50,953 bases of DNA. It comes from a virus. The notes beneath the pieces are model-generated. The model had not been told where the DNA came from, did no database searches, and was given only the letters and a program-made list of their open reading frames with translations. The position numbers and the translations under genes are program-made. Location: positions 1-50,953 of the IMG/VR virus record IMGVR_UViG_3300024252_000020. One strand, 5' to 3'. Below are positions 13,112 to 24,061 of the stretch, piece by piece. Every line of letters begins with the position of its first letter. Position 1 is the stretch's first letter.

Positions 13112-16100
13112 ATGGCAACAAAAAATTTAGTACCTAGAACAAATAATGAAGGCGAGTTGGGAATATCAACCAGAAAATGGAAAGGTATAAATGCAGTTAG
13201 TGGTTCTTTTGAAGAAATTCAAGTAAAAAGTTTAAAAGATTCCGCTGGCCAAAATCTTATAGAAGCAGGGACCAATGTAACCATAGATTACGCCGATAAC
13301 AAGATTAAAATTAATTCTACCGGTGGCGGTGGAGGAAATACTGACAAAATAGAAGAAGGAGCTTCTTCTGTAGAGGTTGTTGATAATGTAGATACATCTA
13401 CAACTACTGAAATTATATTTAAAATGGAAGGACAAAAAAGATGGTCAATTGATGCAAATGGACATTTCCTTCCAGCAGCAACAGACTTATATAATATTGG
13501 TGGTCCTGGTTATAGAGTAAATCAATTACATTTAGAAACTGATGCTTTAATATTTAAATCACTAAATGTACTTGAATCTAGATTAAATGTTACTGGTAAA
13601 AGCAAATTGCAATTTGGTGTGCTAGCTGGCAACATGATAGCTTATGACAATATTGTAACTGCAAAGGCCGACGTTAGAGTTGCAACTGTTGAAAATTTTG
13701 CAGGAACTTATAGTTTTACAAACTTAACTGCAACTGCTTCAAGTGCTTTAGAGATAGACGGCATTACACTTGCAGCAGATGACAGAGTTCTTCTTAAAGA
13801 TCAAACAATTGCAACACAAAACGGGATATACAAAGTATTTGTTACTGGGAGTAATAACTCTGCGCCAATACTTCAAAGAACATTAGATTTTAATGAGGGT
13901 TCTGATTTTAGCAATGTTAAAGTTAGCGTTTTGGAAGGTACAAAAAATTCTCAAAAAATATTTTTTACTGTTCCAACAATATCAGGTGAGTCTTTAACTC
14001 AAACGAATAATTTAAAATGGTTAGATATAAGTGGAGGGGGTGGAGGTCTAGAAAAAGTAGAGGATGACTCAGCGCCTAAATTAGGTGGCGCATTAGATGT
14101 TAATGGTAAAAGTATAATAAACTCTGCTAATACGGGTATTATTGTTAAAACTAATAACCTTACGCAAAACTATCCTACTGGTGGTATAATGTTAATGGAC
14201 AATAATACCACCAGTAATACCTATGGCAAACACAATTACTTGCAGATTATGCCTCCGACTGACACATCTGGGGACACTACAAGTCGACTTAGTTTTATCA
14301 GTTCAGATTATTCTAACTTTTTGCACATTGAGTTTGATCCATCTTTGTGGCATATGAGTCAATCCTTAGGTCTGCATCATTCTTTTAGATTTCCTGCGCT
14401 TGTGCAAAATGAAAAAGACAATGGATTTTCTACTTTTGCAACACAAGAATGGGTTATACATCAAGGATATGCAACAAATGCTATACAGACAGCTGATAAT
14501 GCATCATTAACGTCACTTCTAATCACAACTATGGGTACCAATGCCAGCAATGCAGCAACTAAAAGCTATGTAGATTCAAAAGCTATGGGTGTTAGTAAAG
14601 TACTAGACACTTGTAAAAGAACAACAGTCAATGCAATTAGTACTTCTGATGCTGGTTATGATTCTACTAATAAAAGATTTACAAGTGTAGCGCAAGAAGA
14701 CATAAATACATCAACTGGCTTTGATTCAAAGAATACAAGTGCAAGTCCAGCTGAAACGGATCTTGTATTCGGTGATAGAATTCTTGTAAAAGATCAAACA
14801 AATGCAACACAAAATGGTATTTATAAGGTTACAGCTGTAGGTACATTAAACTCAGAATATTGGGTATTAGATAGAACAACTGACTTTGATACCGCTTACG
14901 AAGCAAATGGAACTTTTGTATTTGTTACTGAAGGTACACAATTTGGTAGTAATGGTTTTGTTTGTACTAGTCCTACAACAGCGGATACAGTTGGTACAGA
15001 TAATATTAGTTTCGCAATAAATTCTGCAGCATCTAGAACTACAGTTGCTGACCCGCTAACTAAATCTAACAATCAAATTTCTCTAAACTTAGATGGTAAA
15101 ACACTTGGACTTATAGAGATCAATAACAGCGGAACACCTGATACGTTAGGAATTAAATTAAACGGCAGCGCGCTGGGAAGTTTAAATTCTTTAAACAACG
15201 ATGATTTGTTTTACGTTGAAAGACAAAACAATGACGGTGGCATAGCTTTTAAAGCGCGAAGATTAGATACACATAATTCTACAAAATTAAAAACATTTAT
15301 TACAAACAGCACAGATAATCAAGTCAAAGCTACATACACAACAGGTACGTCTCCTTTGTTTAAAGATGAATTTTTGATACAGCTTACTAAAAAAGCGATA
15401 ACTGAGCAGACTGTATATGATCCTGACATATCTGTTAATGGTGAAGTTCAAAGTGATGATTACTTATTGATTGCTGATACATCAGATACAACAGATACTA
15501 ATTTACGCAAAATTAAGGTTGAAGATTTAAAGATTAAAAACTTCGATATTCATAGCTTACCTGAAGATGAAACTGATCAATTGACAAGTGACGATGAAAT
15601 TGCTGTTTATGATATTGGTACAAGTAAAAATGTTAAAGTAACAATAGCAGAATTGTCTACGTTATTATCTTCAACTGGTAGCGGAAGTTTAACTTATAAA
15701 AAAGTAGAAAACCAATCAACAGATCTTGCACTTGATGCTATAGCTAATATGCACTATCATATAATACAAAATGATCCTGGCGGAAACATAAAGTATACCT
15801 TAGACTTGGTGAGTACAGCGGAGACATTTACTGCTGGTGATATGATTAAAGTAACAATGTCTCCTAAAAATCAGTATGAGCTAAATCCAGATCATGCAAG
15901 CTTTACACAATCAGGCTCAGATAATATTGTTCAAGTAACTTTTAGTGCGAATACTATTGTAAGCTATAATCAAAATGATTTTGTTAGACCTTTAGAATTG
16001 GTTTATAATGGAACAAATTGGACTAGTTCACTTTCTAGTACACGTGAATCGTTTAATCAAGCAGACTTAACTCAAACTAGTATAGGTAACGATTTAACTT

Positions 16101-18184
16101 CTTCTTCAGACTTTAATAAATACTCAAACTATTTTGTTAATGATGAAGATGAAAATCTAGCCTTTGATATTGACAGCGCAGCAAATGCATTAAGTTATGG
16201 GTTTAAAGCAGGAGACAAAAAGACTATATACTTTACGCATTCAGCAAACAAACAAGTAACAATAACTTCAGCTGCATCAGATATTTTGGCCAAAGGTACA
16301 GCATTTGGTTCAAATAGCAATGCAAAAACTATTAAATTTACAAATGATGGAGTAAATAAAGTTTGTTTAACTTTGGTTAAAGTTGATGTTGACTCAACTA
16401 CAGTTAATTCGCCTAGATGGATTATAGAGTATGTTTTAGATAGTGCACCAAGTGGTTTACCAACTGGAATTGCTACACACGTGTTAAAATCTGATGGTAC
16501 TACTTGGGCTGGGGGAAAAATAGCTTCAGAAAATATGGGTCCTGGCTCTGTGACAGGAGGCACTACCGATAGTATTATATCATCAAAAACAATTGTTGGT
16601 GGTGACTCTGGTAATATTGACGATCATACTATTGACAATAAGCGACTTGTTAAAAGAGCTAACAAGAACGTTCTTGGTGTTTTAACCACAAATACAGCTT
16701 CTCCTCAAGCAGTAGGTGATATTACTGTTGTTACTGATTTAGGTGATTCAAGCAATACTTTTAATGACACAAATTTAGTAACAGCAAAAGCTATAAGGAG
16801 TTATGTTAGTAATGAAATACAAAATGTATCATCCCCGGAGACTGTTAATATTGAAATGGAATATAAACATCTATGGACGGCAATGGAAATACTACCTAAC
16901 ACTGAAAATATAATTCCTGCGCAAGCTTTATTATATCATGATCCTATATTTAGCTATCCATCAATTCCCAACAAGCTAAATTATTTCATATATACTCCTA
17001 TTAATCAAGATACTTGGGTCGCTGCGGGGAGAAATCTTTTTGCGCCCATCTCTATGGCAATATTACATGGACAGGGAGTTTTAGATACAGGAACAAAAGT
17101 TATTTTACCGAAAGTAGGTCATTTATATGATACGCTAATTGATAGACAAAACAACAATATCAAAACCGTTATCTCGATCTCTACCGGTCTGAGGAAAGCA
17201 GATGACAGAGCGTCAAGCCCAACGGAGGCAAGTGTTGTTGTTGATTATCCTTTCGCTTTAGAGATTAGCAAAGAAGATGTTAGTGCTATAGATTTTTGGA
17301 AATATTATGGTGAGGATGGAACAAAGATTAATCCCCTAGCTGAAATGAGATCGTCGACGCCTTCATCTCAATTATTAGTAAGTGATTCATATGTTACTGA
17401 TACTGCTGACACTTGTTGTTATGTTTCGTTAGGCAACAATACCTATAATGCAAAAAGCTATGGAACAGCCGGCAACCCTTTGTATCCAAGAATAACTTAT
17501 ACAAATACTGAAGGTATTGAAACAAAGACATTTGACTTAAAACATTCTATAAGCTATTCATCGTATCCTAAAGAGTTATTTGCAGGTGATACTTATAATA
17601 GCACCACCGACCAGACCAACCCGGGGTTACGGGACACTGCAACAGGATTAATGGACCTCTCTGGAGCAACCCTAGACGGTTCAGGTCGGACGAAGTGGCA
17701 TTCGCATCTCGTACAGACCGGGCCCAATGATTCATCACTGCCAAGTTACTGGTCCGCATCCCCCGGAAACTTTCCTCCAAGGACTGTTAAGCTTAAAAGA
17801 TCATATACAGACGCAAACGGCGCAACATTTGATGAAGAATCAGAATTTTATGACTTGACACACACTCGCAGCCCCTTCGGGTCCTCAACGCAAGCCAACA
17901 CCAGGATGGCGAACACTTCAGCCACAGACTCAAATAAAATTGGCGACCCCTATGGATATTTCCGCCGATTCGTCCGATCGAGAAGCTTGATCGTTTGGAA
18001 GGAATATGATTTAGTAGCAAAACCACAAATTAAAGACGACAACGGCAACATCATCCAGCATAAGCATATAGAATTTTCAAGAATTAATTCTGCTGGAGGA
18101 TCACCATCAATTAGGATGGCAAATCATTCAGCTTCTATCACAGGTGACTTCAGAATGCCTATTACATCAAGATGGCCGGAATAA
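13112..18184 (+). CDS. Giant tail-fibre protein (1690 aa) with a compositionally distinct tip
   Basis: The N-terminal part has fibre-type turns (ENEGELGIST analogues, STGGGGGNTDKI). Two copies of a phage fibre repeat with the motif DRVLLKDQT...QNGIYKV lie near residues 224 and 553; a third is in the 1700-residue fibre. Residues 1-1240 are repetitive, polar and beta-rich. From about residue 1240 the sequence changes to a non-repetitive domain (EMEYKHLWTAMEILPN onward) with more Trp, Pro, Cys and Arg, probably the receptor-binding tip. Its DNA is locally much richer in G and C than the rest. It ends RMPITSRWPE. It is taken to be a long side-tail fibre. Cell-surface receptor and enzyme activity are unknown. 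Confidence 0.82.
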   Translation: MATKNLVPRTNNEGELGISTRKWKGINAVSGSFEEIQVKSLKDSAGQNLIEAGTNVTIDYADNKIKINSTGGGGGNTDKIEEGASSVEVVDNVDTSTTTEIIFKMEGQKRWSIDANGHFLPAATDLYNIGGPGYRVNQLHLETDALIFKSLNVLESRLNVTGKSKLQFGVLAGNMIAYDNIVTAKADVRVATVENFAGTYSFTNLTATASSALEIDGITLAADDRVLLKDQTIATQNGIYKVFVTGSNNSAPILQRTLDFNEGSDFSNVKVSVLEGTKNSQKIFFTVPTISGESLTQTNNLKWLDISGGGGGLEKVEDDSAPKLGGALDVNGKSIINSANTGIIVKTNNLTQNYPTGGIMLMDNNTTSNTYGKHNYLQIMPPTDTSGDTTSRLSFISSDYSNFLHIEFDPSLWHMSQSLGLHHSFRFPALVQNEKDNGFSTFATQEWVIHQGYATNAIQTADNASLTSLLITTMGTNASNAATKSYVDSKAMGVSKVLDTCKRTTVNAISTSDAGYDSTNKRFTSVAQEDINTSTGFDSKNTSASPAETDLVFGDRILVKDQTNATQNGIYKVTAVGTLNSEYWVLDRTTDFDTAYEANGTFVFVTEGTQFGSNGFVCTSPTTADTVGTDNISFAINSAASRTTVADPLTKSNNQISLNLDGKTLGLIEINNSGTPDTLGIKLNGSALGSLNSLNNDDLFYVERQNNDGGIAFKARRLDTHNSTKLKTFITNSTDNQVKATYTTGTSPLFKDEFLIQLTKKAITEQTVYDPDISVNGEVQSDDYLLIADTSDTTDTNLRKIKVEDLKIKNFDIHSLPEDETDQLTSDDEIAVYDIGTSKNVKVTIAELSTLLSSTGSGSLTYKKVENQSTDLALDAIANMHYHIIQNDPGGNIKYTLDLVSTAETFTAGDMIKVTMSPKNQYELNPDHASFTQSGSDNIVQVTFSANTIVSYNQNDFVRPLELVYNGTNWTSSLSSTRESFNQADLTQTSIGNDLTSSSDFNKYSNYFVNDEDENLAFDIDSAANALSYGFKAGDKKTIYFTHSANKQVTITSAASDILAKGTAFGSNSNAKTIKFTNDGVNKVCLTLVKVDVDSTTVNSPRWIIEYVLDSAPSGLPTGIATHVLKSDGTTWAGGKIASENMGPGSVTGGTTDSIISSKTIVGGDSGNIDDHTIDNKRLVKRANKNVLGVLTTNTASPQAVGDITVVTDLGDSSNTFNDTNLVTAKAIRSYVSNEIQNVSSPETVNIEMEYKHLWTAMEILPNTENIIPAQALLYHDPIFSYPSIPNKLNYFIYTPINQDTWVAAGRNLFAPISMAILHGQGVLDTGTKVILPKVGHLYDTLIDRQNNNIKTVISISTGLRKADDRASSPTEASVVVDYPFALEISKEDVSAIDFWKYYGEDGTKINPLAEMRSSTPSSQLLVSDSYVTDTADTCCYVSLGNNTYNAKSYGTAGNPLYPRITYTNTEGIETKTFDLKHSISYSSYPKELFAGDTYNSTTDQTNPGLRDTATGLMDLSGATLDGSGRTKWHSHLVQTGPNDSSLPSYWSASPGNFPPRTVKLKRSYTDANGATFDEESEFYDLTHTRSPFGSSTQANTRMANTSATDSNKIGDPYGYFRRFVRSRSLIVWKEYDLVAKPQIKDDNGNIIQHKHIEFSRINSAGGSPSIRMANHSASITGDFRMPITSRWPE
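17590..18060 (+). other. GC-rich mosaic patches in fibre tip coding sequence
   Basis: Patches such as 17600-17785, 17866-17935 and 17955-18000 use codons ending in C or G (CCGGGG, GGGCCC, TCCGCCG) unlike the A/T-ending codons elsewhere. They alternate with normal AT-rich stretches within one open frame. This suggests recent recombination with a GC-richer fibre gene. Smaller patches begin near 17030 and 17165. Confidence 0.6.
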
Positions 18185-18207
18185 ATAAAAAAAAGGAATA
18201 TTAAAAA

Positions 18208-21200
18208 ATGATTAATTCTATTAGTTTAGTTAACTCAAGAATAGAAGAAAACTTTGATCTTGCAATATCAATGTTAGATGTATTTTATATTGATGGCAAT
18301 AATATAGAAATAGATGTCGTACAAATTGGAAATGCTATTGAACTTCAAACGTTGTTTGATGTTAATATTGCAAATGTAGCTAATAATCATTTCCTAGTAT
18401 ATGATAGTAGCACGTCTGAATGGGTAAACAAATCAGCAGTAAATGCATTAGTCTCACTAGGTTTAACAGCAAATGCAGTTGAATTGAATTATAATGACAT
18501 ATCAACATTAGGATTAGCTGAAGCTTCAAAAACTTTGACGTTTGATTCAAGTGGTTTAACAACATTACCAGATAATTTTAAAATTCAAATTGGTACTGGG
18601 AGCGACTTGAAGTTATATCACGACGGTACAGACTCATTTTTAACAAATGCAGTTGGTGTGTTAAAGATAGCAACAGAAACAAGTGGAGTGCCTGTTCAAA
18701 TTGGACATTCGACTTCTGAAGTTACTGTTGGACAAAACTTAACAGTTACGGGTGATTTATCAGTAAGTGGTAAAAAGGTATCACATTCGTTAGCGCATCA
18801 AGTAATATATGTTGACATAGAACAAACATATACAGCACCAGATGTAGGTGATGGGAGCGTGAATCTTCCGTTTACAACTATAGGTGATGCTCTCGCATCG
18901 GTTACAGACAAAACAAAAGATACAACTATTTTATTACAAGCGGGGACTCACACTTTTAACACATCAGATGATGACGTTTGGACAGGTGCATTGTCGTTTG
19001 TTGGTGTATCTCGTTCTGAGACTATTGTAACAGCAGGATCTCTCACAGATAATTGCTTTTACATGAAAAATAAAAATGGAGGACTCCAGTTTAGGTCTCT
19101 CACTGTCGACACATCAGCATACGGAATTTATGCACGTTCATGTAGTAATGTCGTAATCGATGACGTTCGATTTGTTCGCTGTGGATCAGCAGGAAATTCT
19201 GTTGATCATGATGGTTCAAAAAATCAGGTTGACCAAGCTGCTGTATGGGCTGGCAGCGATACTTCGAATGGTGGGGCAACTCGTATACGATCATGTACAA
19301 ACGTTCAAGTTTCTAATTGCTTTGTAGAGTATTGTTTGCGTGGCTTGAGAATACAAGATTGCACAAATGGAAGTGTTTATGGAAACAAAACGTATAGAAC
19401 ATTAGAAAGCGGAATCTATCTTGCAGCGGGCTCTTATACAGGAACAGATGGTTGTACAGGCATACAAATTCATTCAAACGTTGTTGAAGAAGCTGCTAAT
19501 AATGGTATACTTGTTGTAGGCGGAAAAAGTAATGTTGTAGTAAATAACACAATCATTTCTTCATGGAACTCATCAATTCAAATTTGGCATGGCTTAGAAG
19601 TCACCGTTGAATCAAATACGATGACTAACGGGAATCATAAAGTATGGAATGGTATAGGATTGGATGGAGATTCATATGGACAAATTGTGTGTATGGGATC
19701 AACAAACATAGGATCGGGCAAATATTTATTGCACTCTTCACACAACTCAGCAATGAGGTGTAATCAAGGAAGATTAAATATTGTTTACAATGTTGTTATA
19801 AATCCAAACTATGATGCAAATAATGCAGCAACTATTATGACATACCCGACAGCTAATGGTGAGAATGAGTATACTAGTAATCTAAACATTAGTGATGCGC
19901 CAGAAGAAGTTGTTAATGCAGGAAGTGCTGCTAATAATCTTAGTCAAAAATCAGTTAGAGGAGGTGTTTCTCTCGCTACTACAACAATTGAAGGTATTAT
20001 TGAAATAGCTACTGATGCTGAAGCTACTGCTGGTAGCGAGAATAATAAGGCACTTGTACCTTCTAATATAGGAAGCATATCATCTACACAATTATCAGAT
20101 ACAACAAGTATTCTACGTAGTACGAATATCGGTTCTTCAGTACAGGCATACGACGCAGACTTAGAAGCGATTTCAGGTCTAACTTCTGCTTCTGATAAAG
20201 GTATACAGTTCACTGGTTCAGGCACAGCAGCAACATATGATTTAACAGCTGCGGGTAAAGCTTTGCTGGACGATGTTGATACATCTGCGCAAAGAACAAC
20301 TCTTGGTCTAGGTATTGGAAACAGTCCAGAATTCACCAGTTTAACACTTTCAGCGCAAGCCAATACATTGATAATGAACAGTCAAAAGATTACAGGCCTT
20401 GCAACGCCTACATCAGACGATGATGCTGCAACAAAGAGCTACGTAGATGGGGTTGCTCAAGGCTTATCAGCTAAAGATTCTGTTAGAGCAGCAACAACTG
20501 TTGACGGAACACTAGCGTCAGCTTTTGCAAATAGTCAAGTTATTGATGGAGTTACATTAGCAACAGGTGATAGAATTCTTCTCAAGAATCAAACATCAGG
20601 GTCAGAAAACGGTGTGTATACTGTCAATGCTTCGGGCACACCGACTAGATCAGTTGATTTCGACTCAAATGCAGAAGTAGCTAAAGGAGCATTTATCTTC
20701 GTAGAAGAAGGAACGACAAATGCAGATGCAGGTTTCGTACTAACAACTGACGGTTCTATTACCTTGGACACAACATCACTTGCATTTACACAGTTTAGTG
20801 GTGCAGGAAATATTACTGCAGGTGATGCTTTAGAAAAGAGTGGTAACACACTTAGCGTTAAAGTAGACGATAGTTCAATTGAAGTTAGTTCTGACGCACT
20901 TCGTGTTAAAGCAACAGGAATCACAAGCGCTATGTTGGCAGGTTCTATTGCCAACTCAAAACTAAATCAATTAACCACAGCAAACAAAGTTGCTCTTTCA
21001 TCACTTGATTTAGACGGCGGAACAGATATTGGTGCTGATCTTGTTGACGCTGACCTTGTTGTTGTAGACGACGGAGCTGGCGGGACAAATCGTAAATCTG
21101 CACTTTCAAGAATGAAGAAATATATTTTCTCTGCAGTAAGTGGTGACGCAACAGCTTCTGATTCAGGCACATTATCACTGGACTCGTCGTCAATTACAGG

Positions 21201-23310
21201 ACAGACTGCTAAAGGTTCTATCGCTGATAATGATCTAATTTTAATTGCAGACTCAGCTGATTCAAATAATCTTAAGAAAATGACTAAGGCAACCTTTGTC
21301 ACAGGCCTGGGTGTTGCCTCAGCTATAGATGATCTTACAGACGTTACAATTACTTCAGCAGGAAGTTCTGAATATCTTAGATATAACGGTTCTGCATGGG
21401 TTGATTCTTCTTTAAGCATTGTGGATGATACAACACCTCAGCTTGGCGGCAACTTAGACCCAAATGGAAACTCAATAGCAGGCCACTTGACCCCATCAGC
21501 ATCAGATACTTACACGTTAGGTTCAACTTCAGCAGAATGGGCTGATTTATATCTTGGAGAAAGTTCTAAGATTTATTTTGGAAATGATCAAGATATATTT
21601 TTAGAGCATGATCCTGACAAAGGTCTTATTCTTGATATGACAACTGATAGCGCTACACACCCACAGCTTTCATTGAAATCTGCGTTTGCCACAGCTGCAG
21701 CAGGTGCCACTTTACAATTCCTTAGTGAAACTTCTTCACCTGCAGCCGGTGATATCATAGCAACAATTAGTGCTGATAGTAGAAATGCTGCAGCAAGTGA
21801 TCATTCATATGGTGATATACGTTTTAGGATAGAAGATACAACAACTGGTTCTGAAGCAGGAGGAATATACTTCTACCCATCTACAGACGGTTTCCCGTCA
21901 GGTAATAACGTAACTGAAACTTTGAAGTTGCTTGGAAATACTTCTGGTCATAGAATAGTTGATGTTGTAGGACACGACGGCGCTAATTCTGGTTTAAAAC
22001 TTGATGGAACGTTAGTAACGTCAATTGCGTCTGAGCTTAATTTACTTGATGGCGGAACAGCAGTTGGTTCTTCAATAACCGTGGCAGATGCTGACGGATT
22101 TATCGTTAATGACGCAGGAACAATGAAGACAATTCCTGCTTCTGATCTTAAGACATATATCGGTTCACCAGCAGCTACTGATTTGACAAAGACTTCTGGT
22201 AATATTACGATTGATGCTCAAGGCGATGACACAGATATTATCTTCAAAGGAACAGATGGTGGAACTGATACAACATTCTTAACCCTGGATGGTTCAGCAG
22301 CAGGTGCTGCAACATTTAACGCAGGTATAACAGCTGGTGGTTCATTACTACCTTCTGCAGCAGATACTTATAATTTAGGTTCAACTTCTGCAGAATGGGC
22401 GAATTTATATCTTGGTGATTCTTCAAATATTTATTTCGGCAATGACCAAGATGTTTTACTTTCACATGATCCTGATGACGGTTTATCACTTACTGTTCCT
22501 TCTTCAAGTGCATATGATCCTCAATTTGAAATAAAAAGTGATAGTTCTTCATCGAATGGTCCTAAATTAAAGTTAAGACTAGATACCTCTTCTCCTAGTG
22601 CAAGTGACAAAGCTGGGTTGATATCATTTCATTCGAATGACGCATCAGGATATGATAAGGAATACTCTGTAATATTCGGATCAATAGTTGATACATCATC
22701 TTCAAATGCTCATGTAGGTAAATTAACACTATCAGCTAGACCAGGAGCTGTTAATAGTTCTAATGGATTACATGTTGAAGGAGTTTCTGGCAACAATGCA
22801 GCTATTAAAGTAAATGTATATCCACATAATGGAACAGATTCTGGACTTCATTTACATGGGACATTAGTAACGTCAACTGCAGCTGAGCTTAATGTATTAG
22901 ATGCTTCAGCTCAGAGTCCTAGTGATGATGAAGTTCTAACATATACAGCAGCGAGTGGTTTACATTGGGCATCTGCTGGTGGAGGTGGCGGAGGAAGTCT
23001 TCCTCCAGAAGTAAAAGCGGAAACAACATCAAGCTTTACAGTTTCACTTACACCGTCAAATGCTTCTAACTTTAACTCCCTTGAAGTTATTTATGCAGTA
23101 AGTAACGGTAGTACAGCAGTTACAGCAACGCTACCAACAGCTGCAAGTATTGAAGGTAAAAAGGTTCACGTTAAACGTTTAGGAACAGCTAACGTTACTG
23201 TTGATGGTTATAGTTCTGAGACAATAGATGGATCAGCGACATTTGTATTAACAACACAATATAGTTCTGTAACAATGATATCAGATGGCACTAACTGGAT
23301 TATTATTTAA
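18208..23310 (+). CDS. Giant modular tail fibre/spike with right-handed beta-helix (1700 aa)
   Basis: The order along the protein is: a fibre shaft to about residue 205; a right-handed parallel beta-helix at about 206-540 ([15 protein letters not shown], then repeated strands such as [37 protein letters not shown] and NVVVNNTII) as in pectate-lyase-type spikes; a DRILLKNQT...ENGVYTV repeat near 787; two [14 protein letters not shown] modules near 1105 and 1390; [20 protein letters not shown] near 1282; and a Gly-rich hinge ([14 protein letters not shown]) before a small C-terminal beta domain (about 1595-1700). The beta-helix may bind or cleave surface polysaccharide, but I cannot identify catalytic residues. 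AAAGGAA precedes the ATG. It shares modules with both other giant fibres. Confidence 0.83.
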   Translation: MINSISLVNSRIEENFDLAISMLDVFYIDGNNIEIDVVQIGNAIELQTLFDVNIANVANNHFLVYDSSTSEWVNKSAVNALVSLGLTANAVELNYNDISTLGLAEASKTLTFDSSGLTTLPDNFKIQIGTGSDLKLYHDGTDSFLTNAVGVLKIATETSGVPVQIGHSTSEVTVGQNLTVTGDLSVSGKKVSHSLAHQVIYVDIEQTYTAPDVGDGSVNLPFTTIGDALASVTDKTKDTTILLQAGTHTFNTSDDDVWTGALSFVGVSRSETIVTAGSLTDNCFYMKNKNGGLQFRSLTVDTSAYGIYARSCSNVVIDDVRFVRCGSAGNSVDHDGSKNQVDQAAVWAGSDTSNGGATRIRSCTNVQVSNCFVEYCLRGLRIQDCTNGSVYGNKTYRTLESGIYLAAGSYTGTDGCTGIQIHSNVVEEAANNGILVVGGKSNVVVNNTIISSWNSSIQIWHGLEVTVESNTMTNGNHKVWNGIGLDGDSYGQIVCMGSTNIGSGKYLLHSSHNSAMRCNQGRLNIVYNVVINPNYDANNAATIMTYPTANGENEYTSNLNISDAPEEVVNAGSAANNLSQKSVRGGVSLATTTIEGIIEIATDAEATAGSENNKALVPSNIGSISSTQLSDTTSILRSTNIGSSVQAYDADLEAISGLTSASDKGIQFTGSGTAATYDLTAAGKALLDDVDTSAQRTTLGLGIGNSPEFTSLTLSAQANTLIMNSQKITGLATPTSDDDAATKSYVDGVAQGLSAKDSVRAATTVDGTLASAFANSQVIDGVTLATGDRILLKNQTSGSENGVYTVNASGTPTRSVDFDSNAEVAKGAFIFVEEGTTNADAGFVLTTDGSITLDTTSLAFTQFSGAGNITAGDALEKSGNTLSVKVDDSSIEVSSDALRVKATGITSAMLAGSIANSKLNQLTTANKVALSSLDLDGGTDIGADLVDADLVVVDDGAGGTNRKSALSRMKKYIFSAVSGDATASDSGTLSLDSSSITGQTAKGSIADNDLILIADSADSNNLKKMTKATFVTGLGVASAIDDLTDVTITSAGSSEYLRYNGSAWVDSSLSIVDDTTPQLGGNLDPNGNSIAGHLTPSASDTYTLGSTSAEWADLYLGESSKIYFGNDQDIFLEHDPDKGLILDMTTDSATHPQLSLKSAFATAAAGATLQFLSETSSPAAGDIIATISADSRNAAASDHSYGDIRFRIEDTTTGSEAGGIYFYPSTDGFPSGNNVTETLKLLGNTSGHRIVDVVGHDGANSGLKLDGTLVTSIASELNLLDGGTAVGSSITVADADGFIVNDAGTMKTIPASDLKTYIGSPAATDLTKTSGNITIDAQGDDTDIIFKGTDGGTDTTFLTLDGSAAGAATFNAGITAGGSLLPSAADTYNLGSTSAEWANLYLGDSSNIYFGNDQDVLLSHDPDDGLSLTVPSSSAYDPQFEIKSDSSSSNGPKLKLRLDTSSPSASDKAGLISFHSNDASGYDKEYSVIFGSIVDTSSSNAHVGKLTLSARPGAVNSSNGLHVEGVSGNNAAIKVNVYPHNGTDSGLHLHGTLVTSTAAELNVLDASAQSPSDDEVLTYTAASGLHWASAGGGGGGSLPPEVKAETTSSFTVSLTPSNASNFNSLEVIYAVSNGSTAVTATLPTAASIEGKKVHVKRLGTANVTVDGYSSETIDGSATFVLTTQYSSVTMISDGTNWIII
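21511..21624 (+). repeat. Fibre LGSTSAEW module, copy 3
   Basis: This encodes [20 protein letters not shown] and [13 protein letters not shown]. It is related to the modules at 11379-11489, 12283-12385 and 22370-22485. Confidence 0.7.
22195..22485 (+). repeat. Fibre module, copy 4
   Basis: This encodes [20 protein letters not shown] through [14 protein letters not shown] and [15 protein letters not shown]. It is the counterpart of the full module at 11147-11489 and 12048-12385 and is preceded by the shared [11 protein letters not shown] segment (from about 22040). Confidence 0.72.
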
Positions 23311-23334
23311 GCAATAAATTTAATATATTCTAAA

Positions 23335-23598
23335 TCAATACTCTTCTAAGCGTGACATCAACGTATCTATTATATAACTAAACGAAGAAGATGTTATTGA
23401 CCATAGAATTAACGTTTGAATATCTTTAGCCTGTGAGGGTTCAAGTATTAGCAAACTAATCCAACCAGCATGAAAACCCGTGCAGTATGAACAAGAAAGC
23501 AGATTGTCTATTATCTGAACTCTGTTTTGTATATAAGACGTCTTGTTCATCATTCCGAATGTTAAACCATAGCAAAATAAAAGTTCAATCAGAGACAA
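23335..23598 (-). CDS. Small membrane protein with CxxCTGFHAGW motif (DUF1360-like)
   Basis: The protein has 87 residues. The core CSYCTGFHAGWISLLIL resembles the CPFCxGFW signature of small DUF1360-type membrane proteins found in phages and bacteria. Hydrophobic segments lie at about residues 3-16, 44-52 and 60-77. The start is TTG at 23598 with AAGGAG about 7 bases upstream; there is no ATG in a better place. It follows the calcium-motif gene on the same strand by 15 bases and ends 24 bases from the convergent giant fibre gene, with no visible terminator hairpin between them. The function of the family is not known to me. Confidence 0.6.
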   Translation of the reverse strand: MSLIELLFCYGLTFGMMNKTSYIQNRVQIIDNLLSCSYCTGFHAGWISLLILEPSQAKDIQTLILWSITSSSFSYIIDTLMSRLEEY

Positions 23599-23613
23599 TT
23601 CTATAACTCCTTA

Positions 23614-24000
23614 TCACTTAGATTTCTTTTTTCGTGAAGATCGATTTTTTCTTTCTTTTTTAATGTCTTCTTTAGGTTTTGTTTTACTAACTATACCTTT
23701 TTGAAAATCAGCTCTTTCTATTTTTGTTTTTATAGGATTACTATCTTTAGACTGAACGATTCTACAACAAGACGATTTTGCGCTTTGCTCAAATATTTCA
23801 ACGCTATCAGGAAGACCATCACCATCACAGTCAAAACCTAGATCAATTTTAATCTCATTCAAAGCCAAATAAAGCATTTCTCTCTCTTTAATAGCTTCTT
23901 CTGGAAAAGGGTGCAGTCTATTTGACCTAGACAACTCTAAACTCATAAGTCTAGAAACAGCTTCACCTAGACCTATACGAAGAATTTTTTCTTTGCTCAT
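23614..24000 (-). CDS. Protein with thrombospondin type 3-like calcium motif and basic tail
   Basis: The protein has 128 residues. Residues 57-69 (DCDGDGLPDSVEI) form a DxDxDG calcium-binding loop as in thrombospondin type 3 and dockerin-like repeats. The N-terminal 55 residues are helical (GEAVSRLMSLELSR, REMLYLALNEIKID). The last 40 are very basic (KPKEDIKKERKNRSSRKKKSK), which could contact nucleic acid. It lies between the fibre gene at 24062 and the small membrane protein, all on the minus strand, with GGAGAT near the start at 24000. It may be a structural accessory protein. No whole-length family is recognised. Confidence 0.68.
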   Translation of the reverse strand: MSKEKILRIGLGEAVSRLMSLELSRSNRLHPFPEEAIKEREMLYLALNEIKIDLGFDCDGDGLPDSVEIFEQSAKSSCCRIVQSKDSNPIKTKIERADFQKGIVSKTKPKEDIKKERKNRSSRKKKSK

Positions 24001-24037
24001 AATTAATCTCCAATTGATTTAATATAATATAATATTA

Positions 24038-24043
24038 ATTATA
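24038..24043 (-). promoter_or_regulatory. Candidate -10 box (TATAAT) for the 24000 gene
   Basis: The minus strand has TATAAT 38 bases upstream of the ATG at 24000, in a 61-base gap after the fibre gene that is nearly all A and T. Chance is likely. Confidence 0.22.
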
Positions 24044-24061
24044 AAGATTAATTAAATTAAT

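Noticed and set aside
17590-18184. Diversity-generating retroelement variable region at the fibre tip
   Set aside because: The altered composition at a C-terminal adhesion domain invites the idea, but there is no reverse transcriptase gene, no template repeat and no near-identical copy with adenine-specific differences in the window. Recombination explains it better.
23311-23334. Bidirectional terminator between convergent genes
   Set aside because: The 24-base gap has no stem of useful length. The same holds for 3507-3523 and for the overlap at 8026-8037.
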